Shown here: positions 1 through 5,727 of the stretch, in pieces
Layout of the letters: every line of letters begins with the position of its first letter
Numbering within the stretch: the stretch's first letter is position 1
Assembly (NCBI GenBank): GCA_028711905.1
Contig: JAQTRI010000021.1
Coordinates: 1-5,739 of the forward strand
DNA length: 5,739 bases
DNA from: Candidatus Wallbacteria bacterium
GTDB taxonomy: Bacteria > Muiribacteriota > JAQTZZ01
Direction of reading: 5' to 3'
Notes under the pieces: model-generated
The model's input: the letters and a program-made list of their open reading frames with translations, nothing else
What the model was told of the DNA's origin: nothing
The model's database searches: none
Translations under genes and position numbers: made by a program

Positions 1-212
1 GAAACGCTGACCTGACCGTTTCATGCCCTGACGGGGTTTCAGTCAACAATGACTCATGGCGGTTTACACTCGGTACAGGTGAATCGCGTGAATTCACAGT
101 CAACGGTCAGTGCCTGAACCATGAGAGTGCCTCATTGGCAGGATTCGGGGTCCGCGTTTCAGGGACAGATTTCCCTGCAGCGAATGCTATCGCATGGGTG
201 AGTGTAAAGTAA
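1..212 (+). CDS. C-terminal fragment of a beta-rich, probably exported protein (5'-truncated by window edge)
   Basis: An open frame enters from the left edge, with its first full codon at base 3, and ends at TAA 210-212, giving 69 visible residues. The fragment is rich in Thr, Ser, Val, Gly and Asn with alternating hydrophobic residues (for example WRFTLGTGESREFTVNG and GFGVRVSG). This resembles the last strands of an extracellular beta-sandwich domain. Two cysteines are visible, and there is no membrane anchor or LPXTG-like sorting signal at the C-terminus. Only four bases separate it from the next gene, so the two are probably co-transcribed. I do not recognise the family. The exported, beta-sandwich reading is inferred from composition alone; the open frame and its stop are seen directly. 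It could instead be the end of a periplasmic or pilus-like protein. Confidence 0.6.
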   Translation, partial: NADLTVSCPDGVSVNNDSWRFTLGTGESREFTVNGQCLNHESASLAGFGVRVSGTDFPAANAIAWVSVK

Positions 213-216
213 GGCA

Positions 217-615
217 ATGATTCCTCACTTTGAATTCAGGGAATACATCAGAATCATCAAAGCCGCCGCCTCTACAGAAGGCGGGCCTTCAGCCACTGAC
301 CTGGAACTGCTGCATATCCTGATCGAGCAGCACGGCTGGGAGGGAAAGCTTGAAGTAAAAGGCCTCTGCGACCCATCCCCGATCTTTCTGGTTGAAATCA
401 CTCCAGGGGAGCTGTCCGAAGTCACAAGGCGAGCCTCCATCAGAGAAGCGGTTCTGCTGGCTGTCACCTCTGGAAACATGGACAAGCGCAGGCCGCATAT
501 CGTGAAACTGGCCCAGAAACTTATGCTTGACGAGTCATTTGTGGCTAAATCAGAGGACTGGAGCAGGCGCTACTTAGAACTGATCCGCGAAGGGCGGGCC
601 CTGTTCAATGAATAA
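217..615 (+). CDS. Uncharacterised 132-residue protein, weakly TerB-like helical pattern
   Basis: Complete frame from ATG 217 to TAA 613-615. The start follows the previous stop by four bases. The purine stretch AAGTAAGG (207-214) sits unusually close to the ATG, so translation may be coupled to the upstream gene. The protein has no signal peptide or membrane segment and is probably cytoplasmic. Two stretches echo each other: residues about 15-40 (AAASTEGGPSATDLELLHIL) and about 75-110 (EAVLLAV, then SGNMDKRRPHIVKLAQKL). Each has a small or acidic turn followed by a helix, as in the paired acidic-turn helices of TerB/DUF533-type domains, but the usual Asp-rich signature is degenerate, so this is only a structural guess. 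The region between (about 44-65) looks like beta strands. Its stop overlaps the next gene by eight bases. Treat it as a hypothetical protein whose coding status is supported by length, context and the overlap. Confidence 0.7.
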   Translation: MIPHFEFREYIRIIKAAASTEGGPSATDLELLHILIEQHGWEGKLEVKGLCDPSPIFLVEITPGELSEVTRRASIREAVLLAVTSGNMDKRRPHIVKLAQKLMLDESFVAKSEDWSRRYLELIREGRALFNE

Positions 616-1105
616 CGCGCAAGATAAAGACACCCTGCTCAAGAGTCTGGATTGTCTGCTTGCCGGATCGCAACTGGACCAGACTGTTTTCATGTGCCTC
701 GGTCAGAACATTGAACGGGAAAAATGGTTTCGCACCCGGATGTCCTGGCTGCATCGCACAGCCTTTGCCTGGGCTGAGAAAGCAGGTCTCATCGAGCAGA
801 GCCGGATGGATGACCCTTCATTCACCTACCTCGGACCACAGAAAAAAAAGCTTTTGTGCGACTGCACACATTTCACAGGATCATTGATGCTGGAGGCCAG
901 GGCGTGGATCAGCCTTTCTGCCTGCGAAGAAGATCCCGGACCAGCCTTTGCAGCAGGCGCATGTCTGCCGGTTTCCCCATGCACAACTGTGTTCCGTCCC
1001 TGGCGCTACAAGGACAGAATGCTGGTGTTCGAAAACCTGGAAAGATTGTATCTGCAGGAGATCGCTCTGATCAGGGAATTCTGGTCAGCCCACCTTTTTT
1101 CTTGA
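608..1105 (+). CDS. Uncharacterised 165-residue cysteine-containing protein
   Basis: Complete frame from ATG 608 to TGA 1103-1105. It overlaps the preceding gene by eight bases; a purine-rich stretch GAAGGGCGGG (589-598) lies upstream, at rather long spacing. No signal peptide or clear membrane segment is visible. There are seven cysteines, at residues 16, 30, 84, 86, 106, 119 and 125, including a CDCTH motif (84-88) that might bind metal or be redox-active; this is inference. The N-terminal half (5-65) and the C-terminus (132-160, with FENLERLYLQEIALIREFW) look helical. An A8 run at 842-849 encodes three lysines. I do not recognise the family. Tight packing with the preceding gene suggests the two small proteins act together. 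Its 3' end overlaps the convergent HD-GYP gene by 21 bases. Confidence 0.7.
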   Translation: MNNAQDKDTLLKSLDCLLAGSQLDQTVFMCLGQNIEREKWFRTRMSWLHRTAFAWAEKAGLIEQSRMDDPSFTYLGPQKKKLLCDCTHFTGSLMLEARAWISLSACEEDPGPAFAAGACLPVSPCTTVFRPWRYKDRMLVFENLERLYLQEIALIREFWSAHLFS

Positions 1106-3442
1106 AACAGAAGGTGACTGTGGCACAACTTTCGGAGCATCACTAAGCACTTCTATGAAAGCCTCGACCAGCCAGGGATCGAATTGCGATCCTGAGCAGC
1201 GCTTCAGTTCCTGCATGGCCCAGTCCATTGAGCAGCTTTTTCGATAAGGCCTGTCTGAAGTCATGGCGTCAAAAGTGTCGGCAATGGCAATAATGCGCGA
1301 ACCAACGGGAATGCCTTCACCAGAAAGGCCGTCAGGATAACCGCGACCGTCAAACCTTTCGTGGTGGTGCTTCATAAACTGGCTGACCTGTCCGAGAAAT
1401 TTGATGCTCTTGATGATCTCTGTTCCCAGCATAGGATGTTTGCGGATTTCATTGAATTCTTCGTCCGAGAGATTTCCCGGTTTAAGCAGAATCCGTTCAG
1501 GTATTCCGATCTTGCCGATGTCGTGCAGAAGAGCCGTATGCCGGATAACCTCCAGTTCCGAGGGGGAGCAGCCGATTTTTTCGGCAATCTTGACCGCGTA
1601 ATCAGCGACACGCTGGGAATGCCCATGTGTATAGGGATCTTTGGCATCGATAGCTGAGGCTAAGGACTGGATAGTTGTAAGATAAAGATTGACAAGCTCT
1701 GTGTAAAGGTGGGCGTTCTCAATTGCGCTCGCGCCTTGGTCAGCGATAGTGGACAGCAGATCCAGGTTATCCTGGTTGAACGGATTATGCGAGGCCAGAT
1801 CCCTTTCCAGAGTAATCACGCCCAGCACACGGCTCTTGAAGATCAGTGGTGCGCAAATCAGCGAATACTCAGATGGAGCTTTCTGAAAAACCTTGTATTC
1901 ACTGCAATGAGCCGTGTTTTTCACCAGAAGAGGTTTTTCCAGCCGCGCTGCTTTGCCGGCAATGCCTTCGCCTATATCAAAAGAAAGCTCAGACTCATGT
2001 GTCGGCAGACCATAAGTTTTTTTTATCTTGAGCCTCCTGCTCTCTTCCTCTAAGAGCATGAGAGAAACCCTGTCAGCATCGTACACTTTCTGTAGTTCGT
2101 TGATGAAAAGCTGTAGCACCCGCTCAATGTCCAGAGAAGAATTGAATTTGCTGCCCAGTGAATTGATCAGGGACAATTCACGCAGCTTTTCCGTGGCTTT
2201 CTCATAAAGGCGGGCATTGGAAATAGCTGATGCGACCTGAATGGCAATGGTCTCGATCAGATCAACATCTTCGGAATTGAAATGGGTCTTATTGGTTTTA
2301 GTGAATACATTAAGTATGCCGGTAATCCCTGTGCGCAGTCCGATGGGAACACTCATTACAGAACTGTGATGCAGAGACCTGCCGCTGAAAGAAGCAAAGG
2401 CCGGGTCCTGGCTCAGATCATTGCTGACAAGAGTACTGCCGGATGACAGCACATGCATGGAAATACGCTCTTCCAGTTCAAGTTCCGCATCAGTCATAGC
2501 TTTGCCGATTCCGGCTGATGCTTTGACGGTTAAAGCGCTTTCCTCGTTGTTTTTCATTAAAAGCGAGGCCTTTTCCACTTTCAGAAGCCGTACGATCAGA
2601 TCCACAATAACCTTCAGCAATTCATCCAGATCCAGGATTGTGCTGATCGCCTTATTGATCTGAAACAGAATGGAAAGCTCGGCCACTTTCTGGCTGGCCT
2701 TGCGGTACAACCTGGTATTCTCGATGATCCTGGCCGCCTGATCAGCCAGATTTGTAAGCATGATCTCATCTTCCTTGCTGAAGGCGTTCTGGTTCTTACT
2801 GTCTACATTGAGTACTCCGATTACTTCATCTCCAGACATCAGGGGCACGGCCAGCTCGGATTTCACCTCTTCGTAAGTGGCGTAAAATCTTTCATCCTTC
2901 CGAACATCAGGCACATTCAGCAACCTGGCGTTCTGGGCGGCCCAGCCTGTGATCCCCTGACCAAGGTGCAGTTTGACCTTGTTTACCAGATCCTGGTCTT
3001 TGCCTTTGGCAACCGTGATGTTTAAAAACTCCTCGTCATCTAAGAGCAGTATCGCCCCTGTATGCGCAGTTGTCACTTCAGTAGCCACATCCAGAATCAT
3101 CTGCAGAACCGCTTTCTGATCATAGATGTTGGACATGCCTTCAGAAACCTTTTTAAGAGAATAGATCAGCTTTTCCTTGTGGAGGTTCTCGTCACGGGCG
3201 GCAATGCTGTGAAGGCGGTCCCGCAGCAGATATTCGATCAGGGGTACTACATTCTCCCTGTCTGTTTTGAAGTTCAGACGGTGATGACCTGATGTGACCT
3301 TTGTTTCATAGGGCAGTTCGACATTCTTACCGGAAAAATTGAAAATTTCATTATTTCTGCGGTCACGGATCACAAGATGGCAGCCGTTGACTTCGCAGAA
3401 ATCCGCGAGAAACTGGAGAAATTTCTTATCTATGTAGTTCAT
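1085..3442 (-). CDS. Three-GAF HD-GYP cyclic-di-GMP phosphodiesterase
   Basis: HD-GYP enzymes hydrolyse c-di-GMP to pGpG and/or GMP. From the chosen ATG the protein has 785 residues: an unassigned N-terminal region (1-105), GAF1 (about 111-243), GAF2 (271-411), GAF3 (436-578) and HD-GYP (586-771). Helical linkers ending ENTRLY, SNARLY and ENAHLY follow the three GAF domains and look like signalling helices. The catalytic core is intact: H608, HD 640-641 in LLHDIGK, K644, H669, HH 693-694 followed by E, the GYP triad 701-703, and D722 in IADTFDAM. No membrane segment or receiver domain is present, so it is probably a soluble sensor. I chose ATG 3442 because GAAGGG lies four bases upstream; an in-frame TTG at 3454 would add four residues but overlaps that site. 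The gene starts 37 bases after the flippase-like gene and is probably the last gene of the operon. The GAF ligands cannot be told from sequence. Confidence 0.95.
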   Translation of the reverse strand: MNYIDKKFLQFLADFCEVNGCHLVIRDRRNNEIFNFSGKNVELPYETKVTSGHHRLNFKTDRENVVPLIEYLLRDRLHSIAARDENLHKEKLIYSLKKVSEGMSNIYDQKAVLQMILDVATEVTTAHTGAILLLDDEEFLNITVAKGKDQDLVNKVKLHLGQGITGWAAQNARLLNVPDVRKDERFYATYEEVKSELAVPLMSGDEVIGVLNVDSKNQNAFSKEDEIMLTNLADQAARIIENTRLYRKASQKVAELSILFQINKAISTILDLDELLKVIVDLIVRLLKVEKASLLMKNNEESALTVKASAGIGKAMTDAELELEERISMHVLSSGSTLVSNDLSQDPAFASFSGRSLHHSSVMSVPIGLRTGITGILNVFTKTNKTHFNSEDVDLIETIAIQVASAISNARLYEKATEKLRELSLINSLGSKFNSSLDIERVLQLFINELQKVYDADRVSLMLLEEESRRLKIKKTYGLPTHESELSFDIGEGIAGKAARLEKPLLVKNTAHCSEYKVFQKAPSEYSLICAPLIFKSRVLGVITLERDLASHNPFNQDNLDLLSTIADQGASAIENAHLYTELVNLYLTTIQSLASAIDAKDPYTHGHSQRVADYAVKIAEKIGCSPSELEVIRHTALLHDIGKIGIPERILLKPGNLSDEEFNEIRKHPMLGTEIIKSIKFLGQVSQFMKHHHERFDGRGYPDGLSGEGIPVGSRIIAIADTFDAMTSDRPYRKSCSMDWAMQELKRCSGSQFDPWLVEAFIEVLSDAPKVVPQSPSVSRKKVG

Positions 3443-3446
3443 TCTA

Positions 3447-3452
3447 CCCTTC
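3447..3452 (-). promoter_or_regulatory. Shine-Dalgarno site of the HD-GYP gene
   Basis: On the minus strand GAAGGG is followed by TAGA and then ATG (3442-3440). This strong match decides the start in favour of ATG 3442 over TTG 3454, because the TTG codon overlaps the first base of the site and has no comparable purine run in front of it. Confidence 0.6.
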
Positions 3453-3479
3453 AAAGACTACCTTATTGTTGGATAAAAG

Positions 3480-4505
3480 TCAAGTTCCCGGCTGCTTTTC
3501 GCGTCCCCGGGTCCTGGCATCCCCAGACAGTGACAGATAGACAAGATAACTGATCAGGGTATCGACCAACCCTGAGATAAACATCAGGTTGGAAAAAAAC
3601 AGGCCTGAAGCAGGGCTCTTTCCGAAGCTCTGAAACAACAGTACTACAGCAGCTTCCCTGGTCCCCAGCCCTGCGACAGAAACAGGGATCAAGACTGCCA
3701 TGCTGACTGCTGAACAGACCAGGAAAACCCGGGAAAAGCTCAACGCAGCTCCAGTGGAAAAGGTAATAATGTGAATTCGCAGGATAAAAGCCAGCATGGA
3801 AAAAACAGTCAGGCAGGAATACTCGAATATTCTTCCCGGCTCTGGAATTGCGCTGCGAGTTAAACCGAACCTGCTTGTCTGGCTGTTCAGCATACTGCGC
3901 AGACGGTCAAAGCATCCTGATGCCTGCGGCTCGCCACTGGTTTCCGGCCCCCCCTTCCGGCTGCATTTGTTCATCTTATCTTCACGCCGGTAAAACTGTG
4001 AGAACACGGCCAATATCGAAGCAACAGCTATTATGACGCCACATGATGCGACAACAGGATTGATTCCAGCCTCAGGCAGCATGAACAGGGCAACTGAGAC
4101 GCAGCCGAAAACGCACAGCACTCCAAAATCCCACAAGCGGTCCACCAGCGTTGCAGTAAAGGCTTGCTCGTCAGCAGATATGAGAAAACGGAATTTCAGA
4201 AGATCCCCCAGCCTGCCTGGAGTGACAATACCGAAAAACAGCCCGGCCAGATAATAACGGAACAGTGTCATTGTGCTTTCAGAAGCCTTTCTGTCAAAAT
4301 CAGTTAAGATCATGCGCCAGCGCAGAGCTTTCAACCAGATCTGGAAAAAGAGCGGCAGCAGGGAAAGAACGAGCATCCATGAGTTGATTCCCTGCCATGA
4401 TCCGGCGTATGCCTTGAAATCAAGGCGATAAAGAATAACGCAGAGAATGCCAAAACCAATGAGCTTGTATAGAGGGAACCGCAGATTGGGTATCTTCAGC
4501 GCCAT
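3480..4505 (-). CDS. Flippase-like integral membrane protein, lysylphosphatidylglycerol synthase TM / UPF0104 family
   Basis: The 341-residue protein is strongly hydrophobic, with about seven to nine predicted membrane helices (roughly 13-28, 41-59, 82-98, 124-142, 148-170, 227-247, 257-278 and one or two in 284-326). Family hallmarks are visible: LRWRMIL (61-67), GLFFGIVTPGRLGDLLKFR (88-106), the VDRLWD motif (121-126), and P-VSVAGLGTREAAVVLL (274-290). This family includes the membrane part of MprF and many stand-alone proteins next to glycosyltransferases, thought to act on lipid-linked substrates. No aminoacyl-transferase domain is present, so it is not a full MprF. A polar loop (about 171-226) with charged and Gly/Pro-rich sequence separates the two halves. 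ATG 4505 overlaps the glycosyltransferase stop by ten bases and no strong ribosome site is seen, consistent with translational coupling. The family call is firm; the lipid substrate and transport activity are inferred. Confidence 0.9.
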   Translation of the reverse strand: MALKIPNLRFPLYKLIGFGILCVILYRLDFKAYAGSWQGINSWMLVLSLLPLFFQIWLKALRWRMILTDFDRKASESTMTLFRYYLAGLFFGIVTPGRLGDLLKFRFLISADEQAFTATLVDRLWDFGVLCVFGCVSVALFMLPEAGINPVVASCGVIIAVASILAVFSQFYRREDKMNKCSRKGGPETSGEPQASGCFDRLRSMLNSQTSRFGLTRSAIPEPGRIFEYSCLTVFSMLAFILRIHIITFSTGAALSFSRVFLVCSAVSMAVLIPVSVAGLGTREAAVVLLFQSFGKSPASGLFFSNLMFISGLVDTLISYLVYLSLSGDARTRGREKQPGT

Positions 4506-5344
4506 TTGCGCATTGTGGCCAGCATATCAGCCAGCACCCCGAAAAAAAAGAAATTCATTCCAGCTAAGAACAGAAGGATAAAACTGTCAGGAATCTGGTA
4601 AGAGATATGGTACCATTCATAGATCAGGTCCACTCCAGCAAGCATGAAAAACAATACACTTGTCGGCAAAAAAACCTTTAATGGGTTGAAAAAAATCATC
4701 ATCTTCAGGATCAGATACAAGGTGGACAGGCCGTCACGGAACATACCGACCCGTGAGTGACCGCTGGTGCGAGCTTCAACTTCAACAGGCACATACCTGA
4801 CCCTGAACCCGTCCACCAGAGCGGCCATGGTTACTGTAGTGGTAAATGAAAAACCGTCAGGAAGAAGGGGCAGGCAGCGCAGAATGAAATCGCGCCTGAA
4901 AACCCGCATGCCGCTGTTTAAATCAGGGATTTTCCTGCCTGAGAGATAGCCTGCGAACAGTTTGAGAAGAAACTTTCCCGGCCTGCGCAGCACACTCCCT
5001 CCAGATCCTCTCTGCCCGACTACCATGTCATGCCCGCTCGTTTCTGCAAACAGTTTCGCCAGTTCTGAGACCTTGTGCTGGCCATCACTGTCAATAATAG
5101 CGATCAGATCTCCTGACGCGGCCCTGATTCCGGTTTTCAGGGCAGAACCATAACCTGTGTTCAGGTCATGCCGGATAACTCTGAATCCGGTTGATGCAAG
5201 AATCTCCGGACTCCCATCAGTAGAACAGTCATCAACAAAAATGATTTCGAATTCACTTCCGGTTTGCTGTAATTGTGTAATCAGCCCTGGCAGAGACTCT
5301 TCTTCATTGAAAACAGGAATGACAATGCTGATTTTTTGGGCCAT
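4496..5344 (-). CDS. DPM1-like family 2 glycosyltransferase with two C-terminal membrane helices
   Basis: The enzyme probably transfers a sugar from a nucleotide donor to polyprenyl phosphate at the cytoplasmic membrane face. From ATG 5344 it has 282 residues. The GT-A fold begins at once with ISIVIPVFNEEESL (5-18), then FVDDCSTDGS (36-45), LNTGYGSALKTGI (61-73), the DSDGQH metal/nucleotide motif (85-90), and DLNSGMRVFRR (141-151), all typical of dolichyl/undecaprenyl-phosphate glycosyltransferases. Two hydrophobic segments (about 223-241 and 253-275) anchor the C-terminus, as in GtrB/ArnC-like proteins. The frame stays open upstream to ATG 5509, but those 55 residues show no family resemblance and would cover the predicted promoter, so ATG 5344 is preferred despite a weak ribosome site. 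It is the first gene of the leftward operon and overlaps the flippase-like gene by ten bases. The exact sugar and acceptor are unknown. Confidence 0.92.
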   Translation of the reverse strand: MAQKISIVIPVFNEEESLPGLITQLQQTGSEFEIIFVDDCSTDGSPEILASTGFRVIRHDLNTGYGSALKTGIRAASGDLIAIIDSDGQHKVSELAKLFAETSGHDMVVGQRGSGGSVLRRPGKFLLKLFAGYLSGRKIPDLNSGMRVFRRDFILRCLPLLPDGFSFTTTVTMAALVDGFRVRYVPVEVEARTSGHSRVGMFRDGLSTLYLILKMMIFFNPLKVFLPTSVLFFMLAGVDLIYEWYHISYQIPDSFILLFLAGMNFFFFGVLADMLATMRKWR

Positions 5345-5481
5345 GAAAGGGATTTTACCAGAACAGCCGGGCGAACGCCAGATTTGCGCAGAACAGACGA
5401 ATGATTTTTCGGACCTGGCATTTCGGAACATTCCCTGGATGAGGGTCGATTTTATTGAGCTTTTCACTGACCAAAGAAGCA

Positions 5482-5509
5482 ATTGTATGGCAGAAAATGC
5501 ATCAACCAA
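5482..5509 (-). promoter_or_regulatory. Candidate sigma70-like promoter of the glycosyltransferase operon
   Basis: On the minus strand TTGGTT (5509-5504) is followed by a 16-base spacer and TACAAT (5487-5482), close to the -35/-10 consensus. It predicts transcription starting near 5475 and an untranslated leader of about 130 bases before ATG 5344. No other pair of comparable quality with acceptable spacing was found nearer the gene. It lies inside the 5443-5568 inverted-repeat element. This is consensus matching only. Confidence 0.35.
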
Positions 5510-5537
5510 ACGCGCTTCTTTGGGAAGTTAAAGATCA

Positions 5538-5560
5538 TTATTGACTGTAAAGGTCAATAA
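5538..5560. repeat. Short perfect inverted repeat (8-base arms, 7-base loop)
   Basis: TTATTGAC (5538-5545) and GTCAATAA (5553-5560) are perfect reverse complements around the loop TGTAAAG. The right arm shares bases with the right end of the larger 5443-5568 element. The stem is AT-rich with no T-run after it, so it is not a classic terminator. It could be an operator-like site upstream of the operon promoter or part of a dispersed repeat. Confidence 0.6.
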
Positions 5561-5578
5561 ATCGACCCCTACGACACA

Positions 5579-5598
5579 GGGCGAATAATTATTCGCCC
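5579..5598. repeat. Perfect 20-base palindrome
   Basis: GGGCGAATAATTATTCGCCC is self-complementary over all 20 bases with no spacer. It is followed by CTAC, so the sequence reads CGCCCCTAC. The neighbouring right arm at 5564-5572 similarly reads CGACCCCTA and continues with C, giving two related modules that both end in CCCCTAC. This supports a family of intergenic palindromic repeats rather than a single operator. Confidence 0.8.
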
Positions 5599-5600
5599 CT

Positions 5601-5660
5601 ACCTATAACCCATTACCTATAACCTATAACCTATTACCTATTACCTATAACCTATTACCC
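5601..5660. repeat. Heptamer tandem array, eight copies of ACCTATW
   Basis: Eight consecutive 7-base units begin at 5601, 5608, 5615, 5622, 5629, 5636, 5643 and 5650. They read ACCTATA or ACCTATT, except the second (ACCCATT), followed by a partial unit ACCC (5657-5660). The last base alternates irregularly between A and T, so this is an imperfect simple repeat prone to slippage. It starts directly after the palindrome module and stops directly at the terminator. It recalls the heptameric short tandem repeats described in some cyanobacteria, but that is an analogy of form only. Confidence 0.85.
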
Positions 5661-5695
5661 AAAAAAAGCACCCGGATTTCTCCGGGTGCTTTTTT
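5661..5695. terminator. Strong bidirectional intrinsic terminator
   Basis: A nine-base GC-rich stem, GCACCCGGA (5668-5676) with TCCGGGTGC (5681-5689), closes a TTTC loop. It is preceded by seven A (5661-5667) and followed by six T (5690-5695), so it can act on both strands and the A/T tracts extend the pairing. No rightward gene ends nearby within the window. The likeliest job is to stop leftward transcription arriving from a gene right of 5739, insulating the glycosyltransferase operon promoter. Confidence 0.85.
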
Positions 5696-5703
5696 GTTTC
5701 GCT

Positions 5704-5727
5704 ATACCTTCGCTTACGCTCAGGTAT
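5704..5727. repeat. Weak inverted repeat at the right edge
   Basis: ATACCT (5704-5709) and AGGTAT (5722-5727) are complementary around a 12-base spacer. The arms are short and the element may continue beyond the window. It may be one more intergenic repeat or the tail of a leftward gene; little can be concluded. Confidence 0.3.

Larger units (their letters stand above)
5443..5568. repeat. Inverted-repeat-bounded element of about 126 bases (MITE-like)
   Basis: The left arm GGGTCGATTTTATTGA (5443-5458) is the reverse complement of the right arm TCAATAAATCGACCC (5554-5568), apart from one extra T in the left arm. The arms enclose about 95 bases with no gene but with the candidate operon promoter. 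No flanking target duplication is evident, so a mobile origin is only a possibility. Confidence 0.5.

Noticed and set aside
842..849. A8 run in the cysteine-containing protein gene as a programmed frameshift site or broken gene
   Set aside because: The zero frame continues for 85 residues with a plausible helical C-terminus and ends normally; the -1 frame product looks non-coding and no stimulatory structure is evident.
1091..1116. CACCTT/AAGGTG inverted repeat as a terminator between the convergent genes
   Set aside because: The stem is only six base pairs with a 14-base loop and no T-run follows on either strand.
1361..2053. Open frames on the plus strand opposite the HD-GYP gene
   Set aside because: They are antisense to a well-conserved protein with intact motifs and show no domain-like composition of their own.
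2750..2800. Cyclic-nucleotide-binding NKFDE-type motif in GAF1 (F-x3-D-E present)
   Set aside because: The preceding Asn-Lys pair is absent and F-x3-D-E is common in generic GAF domains, so no nucleotide ligand can be claimed.
5345..5509. N-terminal extension of the glycosyltransferase by 55 residues from ATG 5509
   Set aside because: The extension has no family resemblance, the GT2 core starts normally right after ATG 5344, and the longer start would sit on the promoter candidate and cross a repeat arm.
5601..5660. Heptamer array as a CRISPR or telomere
   Set aside because: There are no spacers between units, the array is only 60 bases, and it lies internal to the sequence beside a terminator.
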